From positions 5,398,501 to 5,462,500 of the forward strand of contig NZ_AP023243.1 of assembly GCF_016756495.1 (NCBI RefSeq): a stretch of 64,000 nt of DNA, in the 5' to 3' direction. The notes beneath the pieces were generated by a model. It ran no database searches and was not told the DNA's origin. It saw only the letters and a program-made list of their open reading frames with translations. The stretch's first letter is position 1. Every line of letters starts with the position of its first letter. The translations under genes were made by a program, and so were the position numbers. This DNA comes from Mesorhizobium sp. 113-3-3. GTDB lineage: Bacteria; Pseudomonadota; Alphaproteobacteria; Rhizobiales; Rhizobiaceae. Shown here piece after piece: positions 53,966 through 63,160 of the stretch.

Positions 53966-54724
53966 TCAGATCGCCGCCGAGGTGCGGCTGAGAATGTCGA
54001 TGTAACCGTCCGCCTGCCAGGCGGAGCGGCCGATGAAGAGGCCGTCTATATTGGCCTGGCCAATCAGTTCGGCGGCATTGCCAGGATTGACGCTGCCGCC
54101 ATAGAGCACCGGCGGCACCGACGGCAGCAGGCCACCAGCCACCATCTTGATCAACGCCTGCTGTTTGTCGGCATAGTCGGCGCTGGCCGGAATGCCCTTG
54201 TCGCCGATCGCCCAGACCGGCTCGTAGGCGAACAGGATTCTTGCGCCCCTCGCCTCGCCTTCGAGGAATTGCAGCGCGCCCTCGACCTGGGCACTCAGCA
54301 CGACATCGGCTTGCCCGCTTTCGCGCTCGGCCAGTGTCTCGCCGACACAGATCAACGGGATCAGACCGTGCTTCACGGCGGCCGCCGTCTTCAGGCCAAC
54401 CGTGCGGTCGTTCTCGCCAAAATGCTCGCGCCGTTCGCTGTGGCCGAGTTCGACCAGATCGAGCCCGCAATCCCTCAGCATTGGCGGAGAGATTTCGCCG
54501 GTCCAGGCGCCGGCATCTGCCCAATGCATGTTCTGGGCACCGACCTTGACGCGCGTCGACGACAGCACCTGCTTGACCTCGCGCACCGCCGTGAAGGGCG
54601 GGATGACGAAGGGCTGGATGCGGTCATCGAAACCGGGAATGAAGCCGGCCAGGCGCTCCGCGAAATCCAGCGCCTCGACGAGCGTCTTGTTCATCTTCCA
54701 GCTTGTACCGACCCAGTAGACCAC
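53966..54724 (-). CDS. eryH: Triose-phosphate isomerase family, EryH-like
   Basis: The 252-residue barrel has the triose-phosphate isomerase catalytic set: Lys in [10 protein letters not shown], His in [15 protein letters not shown] and Glu in [15 protein letters not shown], followed by the phosphate loop [15 protein letters not shown]. The start is GTG with GGGAG upstream. In Brucella, EryH (TpiA2) interconverts tetrulose phosphates in the erythritol route; a second triose-phosphate isomerase linked to rpiB is a mark of that locus. A general glycolytic role cannot be excluded from the sequence alone. Confidence 0.9.
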   Translation of the reverse strand: MVYWVGTSWKMNKTLVEALDFAERLAGFIPGFDDRIQPFVIPPFTAVREVKQVLSSTRVKVGAQNMHWADAGAWTGEISPPMLRDCGLDLVELGHSERREHFGENDRTVGLKTAAAVKHGLIPLICVGETLAERESGQADVVLSAQVEGALQFLEGEARGARILFAYEPVWAIGDKGIPASADYADKQQALIKMVAGGLLPSVPPVLYGGSVNPGNAAELIGQANIDGLFIGRSAWQADGYIDILSRTSAAI

Positions 54725-54772
54725 GCGTACTGCTCCCTAACTTTGTTGATCACGGTCCGCCGATTTCAGGCA

Positions 54773-55543
54773 TCATGATCCCTTGTCGACCACCGTCAGC
54801 GAAACGCCGGCGGCATCCAGCGCCGCGCGCACGCCCGGCTCGGGCGTGCGGCCGGTGAAGACCGTGTCGAATGCGCTGAGATCGGTGAGAAAATGCAGCG
54901 CCGTGCGGCCGAACTTGCCATGATCGACCAGCAGATATTTGCGGGTCGCCGCCGCCATCATCAGCCGCTTGGCCTGTACCACCTCCTGGTCCTGGTGGAA
55001 GGCGGAAGCGCCATGGATGGCCGAGGACGACAGGAAGGCGACGTCGGCGCGCAGCGATTTGAGCGAAGCCTCGGCCAGCAGGCCGAAGAAGCCGTGGAAC
55101 TTCTTGCTGTACTGGCCGCCGAGCGCGATCAGGTTGATGCCGCCGGCGCCGGCGAGCTCCTGGATGACGGCCAGATTGTTGGAGATCACCGTCAGCGGCC
55201 GCAGGTCGGCGAGATGGCGCGCGATACCGCCCGCCGTCGAGCCGTCGTCGATGATCACCGTCTGGCCGGGTTCGATCATGGCCACGGCGGCCGCGGCCAG
55301 ACGCTGCTTTTCCTCCGTCGCCTGCTTTTGCCGGTAGCGAAAATCGCTTTCGAACAGGCTGCTCGGCTGGATCGAGGCGCCACCGCGCACCTTGCGCAGG
55401 AAACCGCTTTCCTCGAGATCGTCGAGGTCGCGGTGCACGGTCATCTTCGAGACGCCAAAGCGCAAGGCGAGGTCGTCGACGCCGGCCTGACCGGCGTCCA
55501 TCAGAAACTCCATGATGCCTTGACGCCTGACGTCGCTCTTCAT
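54773..55543 (-). CDS. DeoR/GlpR-family transcriptional regulator
   Basis: The 256-residue regulator has a DeoR helix-turn-helix at residues 3-58 (RRQGIMEFLMDAGQAGVDDL, FGVSKMTVHRDLDDLEESGF) and a sugar-phosphate sensor domain with IEPGQTVIIDDGSTAGGIAR, LTVISNNLAVIQELAG and LGGQYSKKFHGFFGLLAE. It leads the minus-strand unit with tpiA and rpiB and is divergent from the fructose-bisphosphate aldolase gene. It probably represses this locus until a tetrose or triose phosphate binds. It is not the SorC-like EryD of Brucella. Confidence 0.9.
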   Translation of the reverse strand: MKSDVRRQGIMEFLMDAGQAGVDDLALRFGVSKMTVHRDLDDLEESGFLRKVRGGASIQPSSLFESDFRYRQKQATEEKQRLAAAAVAMIEPGQTVIIDDGSTAGGIARHLADLRPLTVISNNLAVIQELAGAGGINLIALGGQYSKKFHGFFGLLAEASLKSLRADVAFLSSSAIHGASAFHQDQEVVQAKRLMMAAATRKYLLVDHGKFGRTALHFLTDLSAFDTVFTGRTPEPGVRAALDAAGVSLTVVDKGS

Positions 55544-55617
55544 TGCCGCTGACCGCCAAACGCCGAAGCGTGGCTCCTTGATCCAACTTCTGAATGTAAC
55601 AGCTTCTATCGCAAAAG

Positions 55618-55636
55618 TATCATAAATTTTGTGATA
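55618..55636. promoter_or_regulatory. AT-rich inverted repeat, possible DeoR operator
   Basis: TATCA-TAAATTTTG-TGATA forms a 19-base inverted repeat in the 275-base gap between the DeoR gene and the divergent aldolase. The patch (about 55605-55660) is clearly AT-rich against the surroundings, as expected for a promoter pair. Confidence 0.45.
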
Positions 55637-55818
55637 ATGGGATAATTCTCTGGGATATTCCGTCGACCTCGATCGCAGCGCTGTAACAAGAATTGCGGCC
55701 GGGACGGTCTGTCACGGTTGCGGTTGCGCGGAAATCCGGCCAGAAGCATCGGTGGGCTGGACGATGCGCGGACGGTCCGCAACCACCAGGTTTGAAACCA
55801 GATACGGGAGACTATTCG

Positions 55819-56883
55819 TTGGCTCGCATCACACTGAGACAATTGCTCGATCACGCCGCCGAATACGGCTATGGCGTACCGGCCTTCAACATGAACAACA
55901 TGGAACAGGGCCTCGCCATCATGGAGGCGGCGGAAGAGACCAAATCGCCAGTCATCCTGCAGGCAAGCCGCGGTGCGCGCGCCTATGCCAATGACGTGGT
56001 GCTGGCCAAGCTGATCGACGCGCTGGTCGAGATCCACCCCGACATCCCGGTCTGCATGCATCTCGACCATGGCAACAACGAAGCCACCTGCGTCACCGCG
56101 ATCCAGTACGGCTTCACCTCGGTGATGATGGACGGCTCGCTCAAGGAAGACGGCAAGTCGCCGGCCGACTACGCCTATAATTCCGGCATCACCAAGCGCG
56201 TCGTCGACATGGCGCATTGGGGCGGCGTGTCAGTCGAAGGCGAGATCGGCGTGCTCGGTTCGCTGGAGAGCGGCGGCGGCGAGCAGGAAGACGGCCACGG
56301 CGTCGAAGGCGCGATCAGCCACGACCAGCTTCTGACCGATCCGGAACAGGCGGTGCAGTTCGTCAAGGACACCCATGTCGACGCGCTTGCGGTGGCCATG
56401 GGCACCAGCCACGGCGCCTATAAATTCTCGCGCAAGCCCGACGGCGCGGTGCTGGCGATGAACGTCATCGAGGATATCCATCGCCGCCTGCCGAACATGC
56501 ATCTGGTCATGCACGGCTCGTCCTCGGTGCCGGAGGAACTGCAGGAGATCATCAACAGATATGGCGGCCAGATGAAGCCGACCTGGGGCGTGCCGGTGGA
56601 AGAGATCCAGCGCGGCATCAAGCATGGCGTGCGCAAGATCAACATCGACACCGACAACCGCATGGCGCTGACCGGCGCGATCCGCAAGGTGCTGACCGAG
56701 AACCCCAGCGAGTTCGACCCGCGCAAATATCTGACGCCGGCCATGGCGGCGATGCGCAAGCTCTGCAAGGAGCGCTTCGAGCAGTTCGGCACCGCCGGCA
56801 ATGCGCCGAAGATCAAGCCGCTGCCGGTCTCGGAGATGGCCAAGCGCTACAAGTCGGGCAGCCTCGACCCGAAGTTCGGCTGA
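55819..56883 (+). CDS. fba: Class II fructose-bisphosphate aldolase, Calvin-cycle subtype
   Basis: The 354-residue zinc aldolase joins dihydroxyacetone phosphate to an aldose phosphate (glyceraldehyde 3-phosphate or erythrose 4-phosphate). Visible features are [20 protein letters not shown], the zinc and catalytic region [70 protein letters not shown] and [14 protein letters not shown]. The start is TTG 55819 with GGGAG eight bases before; the longer frame lacks a ribosome site. In this setting the erythrose 4-phosphate made by the ery enzymes could be an acceptor, forming sedoheptulose 1,7-bisphosphate; that is inference. A strong terminator follows. Confidence 0.92.
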   Translation: MARITLRQLLDHAAEYGYGVPAFNMNNMEQGLAIMEAAEETKSPVILQASRGARAYANDVVLAKLIDALVEIHPDIPVCMHLDHGNNEATCVTAIQYGFTSVMMDGSLKEDGKSPADYAYNSGITKRVVDMAHWGGVSVEGEIGVLGSLESGGGEQEDGHGVEGAISHDQLLTDPEQAVQFVKDTHVDALAVAMGTSHGAYKFSRKPDGAVLAMNVIEDIHRRLPNMHLVMHGSSSVPEELQEIINRYGGQMKPTWGVPVEEIQRGIKHGVRKINIDTDNRMALTGAIRKVLTENPSEFDPRKYLTPAMAAMRKLCKERFEQFGTAGNAPKIKPLPVSEMAKRYKSGSLDPKFG

Positions 56884-56912
56884 ATTTCCAGCGACTTCAA
56901 TCTGAAGAGCTC

Positions 56913-56948
56913 AACGGGCAGGAGCCGCATCGGCCCCTGCCCGTTTTT
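56913..56948 (+). terminator. Rho-independent terminator after fba
   Basis: AACGGGCAGG, an unpaired A and GCCG pair with CGGC, an unpaired C and CCTGCCCGTT around a CAT loop; a T-run follows (56943-56948). It lies between convergent genes and the reverse strand is also A/T flanked, so it may act in both directions. Confidence 0.9.
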
Positions 56949-56949
56949 A

Positions 56950-57888
56950 TCAGGCCTTTGGCAGAAGACCGGACCTGCCGGTCTCGATGAACGGCGCCCA
57001 GTAGTCGACGGACTCGCGGATCATCGCGACGACCTGATGGTCAACCGGTTCGCGCTCACGGAACGATAGCTCGAGGCAGATTTCGTTGTCTGTGCCGCCG
57101 CCGCGCCGCACCGTCTCCAGCAGCTTTTCCGGGGTGATGCGGCCGTCCTTGTTGTAGGCCGACGTGAACGGCCAGTGGCCGCCCTTGTTCATCGACGATT
57201 GCTTGATGTGGATGATCGGCGATTTCCTGGGAAAGGCCTCGGCCCAGGCATAGGGATCGATGTCGGCGGGATTGCTCGAGGTGACGTCGCCATGGTCGAT
57301 GTCGACCATCATCTCCAGCGGAATGGCCATGCCGGCGGCGTCGATCGCGCCTTGCAGCAGCCGGCAGTTCTCGATTGTGTGGCCGAATTCGCGGCCGACC
57401 GACATCGGCTCCCAGAACAGGTAGGTCAGGCCGGCCGCCCTGGCGTGCTCTGCGACCTCGCGCCAGCAGTCCAGCGCGATATCGAACAGCCGCTCGCGGC
57501 GCTCGAGGTCGTCAAAGTCACGATGGGTGAAGATGGCGAATTGCGTGCCCATGCCGCCGGCGCCAAGCTCTGCCGCAATGTCGGCAAAGGTCTTGAACCA
57601 GTCGACATAGTAGCGGCGCACGTCGGCATCGGGGTGGCCGAAATGATTGAGCCGGCCGTAGGGGCCGGTCATGCCGGAGGTGACACGCACGCCAGTGCGG
57701 GCGAGCGCGCCGCGAAACAGGCGGACGAATTTGACGATCGTCGCGGCGGGCCAGCCGGGATTGACGAACTCATGCGTGAGCTGCACGTCCCTTATGCCGA
57801 TGTCGTAAGCAATCGTGTCGATCAGGTCGTCCGGATCGGCAAAGCGATTGACCAGCGGATTGGTGTTGAGGGAAAGCGTGAAAGCCAA
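56950..57888 (-). CDS. eryC: Tetrulose-phosphate epimerase/isomerase, EryC-like TIM barrel
   Basis: EryC is a xylose-isomerase-like barrel that epimerises the tetrulose phosphate made by EryB. The 312-residue protein matches my memory of Brucella EryC closely: LSLNTNPLVNRFADPDDLID, VTSGMTGPYGRLNHFGHPDA, YVDWFKTFADIAAELG, LFWEPMSVGREFGHTI, MMVDIDHGDVTSSNP, IIHIKQSSMNKGGHWPFTS and NEICLELSFRERE. Metal ligands are expected at the Glu of FWEPMS, the Asp/His of DIDHGD and the late Glu of CLELSF. The start is TTG 57888, set by GGGAGGG nine bases before and by family alignment. It is last in the minus-strand operon. Confidence 0.92.
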   Translation of the reverse strand: MAFTLSLNTNPLVNRFADPDDLIDTIAYDIGIRDVQLTHEFVNPGWPAATIVKFVRLFRGALARTGVRVTSGMTGPYGRLNHFGHPDADVRRYYVDWFKTFADIAAELGAGGMGTQFAIFTHRDFDDLERRERLFDIALDCWREVAEHARAAGLTYLFWEPMSVGREFGHTIENCRLLQGAIDAAGMAIPLEMMVDIDHGDVTSSNPADIDPYAWAEAFPRKSPIIHIKQSSMNKGGHWPFTSAYNKDGRITPEKLLETVRRGGGTDNEICLELSFREREPVDHQVVAMIRESVDYWAPFIETGRSGLLPKA

Positions 57889-57934
57889 GGCCGCTATCCC
57901 TCCCGTGACCACGGCTCGATGGAGCGGAATGCCG

Positions 57935-58993
57935 TCATTGCAGCGTCGCCCCCTCGCGGTTGAGCTGCTGCCGGTATTTCTCGGCGTCCCAGTTCAAGAG
58001 CTCGGCATTCTCATTCGGGCTGAGATAGTTGACGCGCGCCGTTCCATCGACGCGCGCGATGACATCAGCCAGGCAGCGCGCCATCGCTTCGGCGCCGGCA
58101 TTGGCGTCCCGGCGCATCAGCACGCCCTTGCCGGGAAAGAGAATGGACGTCGGTGTGGCTCCAGTGCGGGCAACGACCGCCGCCGCGTCCTCGCCGGGAC
58201 CGGCGATCACCGAGCCGACGCCAAGGAAGATCACATGATCCGGGTAGAGGCTGCCAGAGGCGGCGATGCGGCAACTGGCGAGATCGGTCGCGACGGCATG
58301 CGCGGCCGCCGATGCCGGCAGCCGGTAATCGCTGCCGGCGGCCAGCCTCAGCAGCGCGTCGAGATCGGGTTCTGGAGCCGGGCGCGGCGGCCGCGCGAGC
58401 AGCCCGGTCACCCGTTGCAGCAGCAAGGCTGCTTCGCCGACCGTGTCGGCGGCGACCACCAGCCCGTGATTGCCAAGCACGAGCACATTGGTCGCGGGCC
58501 TCAGCCGCTCGGCGATCGCCTGCGCCAGCGGCAGGCCAGGCCGGCGATAGGGCACGAAGGCCCAGTCGAGGCCGCGCAGGCGCTCCTCCAGCAAGGCTTC
58601 GGCATTGGCCTGCACGGCGATCGAGATCGTCTCGACACAATGGACGTGGACCACGATCTTCTGCGGCAGCAGTGCGTGCACCGTCGTCTCGATGGAGGGC
58701 CGCAACTGGCGGGGGTTGAGGTCGGCCAACGTGAACTGCCCGGCCGTCTCGGCCGCCGGGCTGCGATGCGCCACGGCATCCAGCAACGGCGCCAGCGCGA
58801 CCGGCACCATGATCTCGTCGTCGCGCGCATTCTTCAACCAGGTGCCGGAGGCCTTTATCCACAGCACGCCGGCCTGCTTGATGGAGGTGTTGCCGCCGGC
58901 GCCCTGGACCAGCAGCGGATCGGCGCCGATGCTGGCGGACAAGGAACGCAGCATGCAGAATTCGCTGTGATGGTTGTCGCCCGAATGCGCCAT
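57935..58993 (-). CDS. Class II aldolase/adducin family protein
   Basis: The 352-residue protein has the FucA/RhaD-type zinc aldolase fold in its N-terminal part: LVQGAGGNTSIKQAGVLWIK, the zinc-ligand segment VVHVHCVETISIAVQ, and LVLGNHGLVVAADTV. The C-terminal third (LYPDHVIFLGVGSVI, PGKGVLMRRDANAGAE) is like the second half of longer sugar-phosphate aldolases. The ATG at 58993 shares a base with the eryB stop (TGATG), so translation is coupled. It is not part of the minimal Brucella ery set; a ketose 1-phosphate cleaving activity is likely but the substrate is unknown. Confidence 0.85.
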   Translation of the reverse strand: MAHSGDNHHSEFCMLRSLSASIGADPLLVQGAGGNTSIKQAGVLWIKASGTWLKNARDDEIMVPVALAPLLDAVAHRSPAAETAGQFTLADLNPRQLRPSIETTVHALLPQKIVVHVHCVETISIAVQANAEALLEERLRGLDWAFVPYRRPGLPLAQAIAERLRPATNVLVLGNHGLVVAADTVGEAALLLQRVTGLLARPPRPAPEPDLDALLRLAAGSDYRLPASAAAHAVATDLASCRIAASGSLYPDHVIFLGVGSVIAGPGEDAAAVVARTGATPTSILFPGKGVLMRRDANAGAEAMARCLADVIARVDGTARVNYLSPNENAELLNWDAEKYRQQLNREGATLQ

Positions 58994-60510
58994 CAGCCTG
59001 CCCTCGCCAGCCGGTTCGCGCACCAATGCTCGAAGGCCGCCCTCTCCTCGGCGGACAGATGCAGGCCATGCTTGGTGCGCCGCTCGAGAATGTCGGCCGA
59101 TGTAACCGCCCATTCCCGGTCGAAGAGATAGCTGGCCTCGCGCTCGAAGAAATCCTTGCCGAAGCAGCGGCCGAGCTCATCAAGCGAACGGGCCCCACCA
59201 ACCAAAGCCCGTGTCCTGGTGCCGTAGAGCCGGCCGTAGTGCTTCAGCAGGGATGCCGGCATCCAGGGATATTCGCCTGCGAGATTGCCGAGAAATTGTT
59301 CGAAATCGGCATTGGCGATGTCGCCACCGGGCAGATGCGCCTTCGCGGTCCAGGGCTTGCCCATATGGGGAAAGAACGGCGCGATCCTGTCCAGCGCATG
59401 CTCGGCCAGCTTGCGGAAAGTGGTGATCTTGCCGCCGAAGACGGAGAGCAGCGGGGCCTGCGCGTCCGGCGCGTCGAGCTCGAAAATATAGTCGCGGGTC
59501 ACAGCGCTTGGGTTGTCGGCATTGTCGTCATAGAGCGGCCTGACGCCGGAGAAGGAATAGACGACATCGCCGCGCGCCAAACCGCGCTTGAAATAGCGGT
59601 TCACCACCCTGATCAGGTAATCGATCTCGCTCTCATCCGCCGCCACGTCCTCGGGCCGGCCGTCATAAGGAATGTCGGTGGTGCCGATCAGCGCCAGATC
59701 GTTCTGATAGGGATTGATGAAGATCACACGCTTGTCGCTGTTCTGGATGAGATAGGCTTGGCGCCCTTCCCAGAATTTCGGCACGACGATGTGGCTACCC
59801 TTGACCAGGCGCACATTGCGGCTGGAGTTCTGGCCGGCAACGCGGTTGACGATGTCGTTGACCCAGGGGCCGGCGGCATTGATCAGCGCCCGCGCCCGAA
59901 CCACCGTCCTGATGCTCGTCCTGCCGTCCTGCATCTCGACAACCCACAGGCCGTTCTCGCGGCGGGCGGCGGTGCAGACGGTGCGGGTGAAAACCCTTGC
60001 TCCCCGCTCGGCGGCGTCGAGCGCGTTGATGACGACGAGGCGGGCATCGTCGACCCAGCAGTCGGAGTATTCGAAGCCGCGCCGGAAGGCGTCCTTGATC
60101 GGCGCGCCCTCCGGCGCGGTGCGCAGGTCGAGCGTGCGTGTCGCCGGCAGCCGCTTGCGTCCGCCGAGATGGTCGTAGAGGAACAGGCCGAGCCGCACCA
60201 GCCAGGCCGGCCGGTCGTCCGGGCTGTGCGGCAGCACGAAGCGCATCGGCCAGATGATGTGGGGTGCTGATTCCAACAGCACCTCGCGTTCGATCAGCGC
60301 CTCGCGCACCAGGCGGAATTCGTAATATTCGAGGTAGCGCAAGCCGCCATGGACGAGCTTGCCGGAGCGAGAGCTGGTGCCTTCGGCGAGATCGTCCTTT
60401 TCGCACAGGATCACGGAAAGGCCGCGGCCCGCCGCGTCGCGCGCGATGCCGGCGCCATTGACGCCGCCGCCTATGACGAAGAGGTCGACGATTTCAAGGC
60501 CGCCGTTCAT
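58993..60510 (-). CDS. eryB: Erythritol-phosphate dehydrogenase, GlpD-like flavoprotein (EryB)
   Basis: The 505-residue FAD enzyme belongs to the GlpD family. It has LFVIGGGVNGAGIARDAAGR, EKDDLAEGTSSRSGKLVHGG, INAAGPWVNDIVN, IGTTDIPYDG and LLSVFGGKITTFRKLAEHAL. In ery loci the same protein oxidises the phosphorylated tetritol to a tetrulose phosphate at the membrane. Between eryA and eryC in the same operon this role is favoured; plain glycerol 3-phosphate dehydrogenase is the main alternative, since the two are hard to tell apart by sequence. Its flavin need makes the riboswitch-controlled ribH2 nearby notable. Confidence 0.87.
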   Translation of the reverse strand: MNGGLEIVDLFVIGGGVNGAGIARDAAGRGLSVILCEKDDLAEGTSSRSGKLVHGGLRYLEYYEFRLVREALIEREVLLESAPHIIWPMRFVLPHSPDDRPAWLVRLGLFLYDHLGGRKRLPATRTLDLRTAPEGAPIKDAFRRGFEYSDCWVDDARLVVINALDAAERGARVFTRTVCTAARRENGLWVVEMQDGRTSIRTVVRARALINAAGPWVNDIVNRVAGQNSSRNVRLVKGSHIVVPKFWEGRQAYLIQNSDKRVIFINPYQNDLALIGTTDIPYDGRPEDVAADESEIDYLIRVVNRYFKRGLARGDVVYSFSGVRPLYDDNADNPSAVTRDYIFELDAPDAQAPLLSVFGGKITTFRKLAEHALDRIAPFFPHMGKPWTAKAHLPGGDIANADFEQFLGNLAGEYPWMPASLLKHYGRLYGTRTRALVGGARSLDELGRCFGKDFFEREASYLFDREWAVTSADILERRTKHGLHLSAEERAAFEHWCANRLARAG

Positions 60511-60555
60511 CTCGCCATGGCCTCGATGCCGGTTTGATGCGTCATGGCGACCACC

Positions 60556-61596
60556 TCAGCACGGATTGACCGGAGGGAGGCCGGCGAGGTAGCGGCGTAC
60601 CTCTTCGGCGGCCTGTTCGGCCGCATAGGTGACGGTGCGCACCGAAGCGCCGGCGATGTGCGGCGTCAGCGTCACGTTGGGAAGCAGCAGCAAGGGCCAG
60701 TCCGACGGCACCGGCTCGATCGCGAACGTCTCCAGCATGGCGCTGGCGATTTGGCCTGAAACCAGCGCCTCGTAAAGAGCGTCATAGTCGACCAGTGGCC
60801 CGCGCGCCGTGTTGATGAGAATGACGCCCGGTTTCATCCGCGCGATGGTGTCCCTGCCGATCAGGCCGCGCGTCTCCTCGGTCACCCGGGGATGCAGCGT
60901 GACGACGTCGGAGCGGACGAGGAGATTGTCCAGCGAGACGAGTTCGACGCCGGCATTGCGATCCTCGGCGCTCAACTGCACATAGGGGTCGCAAACCAGG
61001 ACGCGGCAGCCGAAGGCGCGCAGCAGGCGCACCACCTTCGTGCCGATATTGCCATAGCCGATAACGCCGACGGTCATTTCACTGAGCTCGCGGCCGGTGC
61101 GGTCGGCACGGTAGAGGTCGCCGCGCCATTCGCCCTTGCGCAAGGCCTCGTGGCCGACACGGATCAGCCGCGTCTCGGCCAGGATGGCGCCGATGGTGAA
61201 TTCGGCGACGGCGGTGGCGTTGCGGCCGGGCACGTTGACCACGGTGATGCCGTGCGCCCTGGCGGCGGGCATATCGATGTTGATCGGGCCGCCACGCGAA
61301 ACCGCGACCAGCTTGAGATCAGGCAGGCGCCGCATCATGGCCTCCGACAGGGGCGCCAACTGGGTGACAAGGATTTCGGCGTCGCCGATGAAATCGACGA
61401 CTTCGTCGGGATGGCCGAAATACTCCTTGACCTTGTCGAGCCCCAACGCCGGATTGCCGAATTCCATCGGCTCGTCGGGCCATGCCGTCTGCAATGTCCT
61501 GATGTCGAAGTCGCCAGTGGCAACCTTCTCGATTTCGGCGCGGAACACCTGCGGGAGCATGAAGTTGTCGCCAATGATCGCTATTTTCTTACCCAT
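60556..61596 (-). CDS. D-2-hydroxyacid dehydrogenase family protein
   Basis: The 346-residue dehydrogenase has the NAD-binding VGVIGYGNIGTKVVRLLRAF followed by VCDPYVQL, and catalytic motifs in AVSRGGPINIDMPAARA (Arg), RPGVILIN-like MKPGVILINTARGPLVDYDA, and the His in LTPHIAGASVRT. It resembles the phosphoglycerate/hydroxypyruvate reductase group. ATG 61596 is preceded by GAGAAG; TTG 61602 is an in-frame alternative. It sits between eryA and eryB, where known ery operons have no such gene. It may act on a tetronate or other hydroxy acid, but this is unknown. Confidence 0.87.
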   Translation of the reverse strand: MGKKIAIIGDNFMLPQVFRAEIEKVATGDFDIRTLQTAWPDEPMEFGNPALGLDKVKEYFGHPDEVVDFIGDAEILVTQLAPLSEAMMRRLPDLKLVAVSRGGPINIDMPAARAHGITVVNVPGRNATAVAEFTIGAILAETRLIRVGHEALRKGEWRGDLYRADRTGRELSEMTVGVIGYGNIGTKVVRLLRAFGCRVLVCDPYVQLSAEDRNAGVELVSLDNLLVRSDVVTLHPRVTEETRGLIGRDTIARMKPGVILINTARGPLVDYDALYEALVSGQIASAMLETFAIEPVPSDWPLLLLPNVTLTPHIAGASVRTVTYAAEQAAEEVRRYLAGLPPVNPC

Positions 61597-61606
61597 ACTC
61601 AACTTC

Positions 61607-63160
61607 TCAATTTGCCTGCGATGCCGCCATTGCGCGCCAGACCGGCCGCAGCGCCTGGTGTGCCAACATGTAGGACGGGGTCATCTTGTCGTATATCGCG
61701 GCGAGGCTGCGGTCGCTCGGCTCGGCCTCGCCGAGCAACGGCGTCACCCATTCGCCGACGCATTCGTCCATTGATTTGTAAAGGCCGACGCTGACCGCGG
61801 CGATCATCGCCGCGCCCGCCGCGCCCGCCTCCTCGCGCGCGCTGGTGCGAATGTCAGCACCCAGCGCCGCACCCAAGATCTTGCGCAGCGCCGGGCTTCT
61901 GGCGGCGCCGCCGGTCAGGCGGACTTCGCGCGGCAACGGTCCCATGGCGGCGTAACAGTCGCGCGCGGCGAACGCCAGGCCCTCGAAGACGGCGCGGACA
62001 AGGTCAGCATAGCCGTGCCGCGAGGAAATGCCGACGAAGCCGGCCCTGGCATTGGCATCGACGAACGGCCCCCGCTCACCCGCTTCCGACACATAGGGCT
62101 GATAGAGCAGCGAGGCGGGCTGCGCGGCCGCGATCCAGGCATCGACCAGCGTGATCATCTCGCCATTGCTGCGTGTGAGGCCTTGCGAGGCGAGGATACC
62201 TGACGCGAGCCCCAGCACCCAGTCGATGTTGAGCGTCGCCGCCATGTTGGACTGCATCTGCGCGAACACGCCGGGCGCCGGCATCGCCATCGTATAACCG
62301 GTCGCCGCTTCGTTGAGCTGCACGTCGTCAGGAGTCTCAGCGAGCCGCATGTGCATCCCGGTGGAGCCGATGATCGAGCAGCCGGGCTTGCGCTGGCGAT
62401 CGAGCAGGCCGGCGCCGAGCGCGGTGCAGACGACGTCGACATAACCGAGCACGACCGGCGTGCCGGCCAGCATGCCGGTGGCGTCGGCCGCCGCCGGCGA
62501 CAGACCGGTGCTGTGTCTGGTGCCGTCGACGATCGGCGGCAGCAAGTGCCGGAGATCGGTGACGCCGAGCACGTCGAGCACCTCGTCGCTATAGTCGCGG
62601 GTGTGGAAATCGCCGAAGGTGAAGGTGCCCTCGGACGGATCGGTGGCGCGTTCACCGGTGAGCTTGAAATAGAGCCAGTCCTTGCAGTGGAAGGCGGTTG
62701 CCGCCTTGCCGAGCATTGCGGGCATGGCGCGCTTCATGAAGACGAATTGCGAACCCTGCTGGCAGGCGGCGAGGCCGCTGCCGGTCTTTTCGAAGCGGAG
62801 CCGGTCCTCGGGCCGCGCACGGATCTCCTCGACGACGCCGGCCGCGCGCGCGTCGAGCCAGAGCCAGCCCTTGGCCACCGGCTCACCCTTGGCGTCGATC
62901 AGCCAGGTGCCGTCGCCTTGCCCGGTGACCGCGATCGCCACCGTCCGGCTGGCGAGATCGGGCACCTTGTCGGCAAGCTGGCGCAGGGTCGTGGCGGCAT
63001 CGCTCCATGTGCGCGCCAGATCCTGTTCGGCGCCGCCGCCCGGCAGCGTCTCATAATGGTTCGGGAGAGCCGCGGCGGCAATCTGCCGGCCCTTTATGTC
63101 GAAGGCGATGGATTTGATGACGGAGGTTCCGGCATCGATGCCGATCAGTATGTCACGCAT
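61607..63160 (-). CDS. eryA: FGGY-family kinase, erythritol kinase-like (EryA)
   Basis: The 517-residue sugar-alcohol kinase phosphorylates its polyol with ATP. It has ILIGIDAGTSVIKSIAFDIK at the N-terminus, VAVTGQGDGTWLIDAKGE-like AIAVTGQGDGTWLID, WLWLDARAAGVVEEI, FHCKDWLYFKLTGERATDPS, SIIGSTGMHMRLAETPDD, YVSEAGERGPFVDANARAGF and RLTGGAARSPALRKILGAAL. Length and these segments agree with Brucella EryA as I remember it. The start overlaps the ABC ATPase stop (TGATG). An AI-2 kinase (LsrK) is a related alternative but the eryB/eryC partners argue against it. Confidence 0.88.
   Translation of the reverse strand: MRDILIGIDAGTSVIKSIAFDIKGRQIAAAALPNHYETLPGGGAEQDLARTWSDAATTLRQLADKVPDLASRTVAIAVTGQGDGTWLIDAKGEPVAKGWLWLDARAAGVVEEIRARPEDRLRFEKTGSGLAACQQGSQFVFMKRAMPAMLGKAATAFHCKDWLYFKLTGERATDPSEGTFTFGDFHTRDYSDEVLDVLGVTDLRHLLPPIVDGTRHSTGLSPAAADATGMLAGTPVVLGYVDVVCTALGAGLLDRQRKPGCSIIGSTGMHMRLAETPDDVQLNEAATGYTMAMPAPGVFAQMQSNMAATLNIDWVLGLASGILASQGLTRSNGEMITLVDAWIAAAQPASLLYQPYVSEAGERGPFVDANARAGFVGISSRHGYADLVRAVFEGLAFAARDCYAAMGPLPREVRLTGGAARSPALRKILGAALGADIRTSAREEAGAAGAAMIAAVSVGLYKSMDECVGEWVTPLLGEAEPSDRSLAAIYDKMTPSYMLAHQALRPVWRAMAASQAN

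Noticed and set aside
61607..63160. Autoinducer-2 kinase (LsrK)
   Set aside because: FGGY kinases look alike, but no lsr transporter, lsrF or lsrG is near, while eryB and eryC are.
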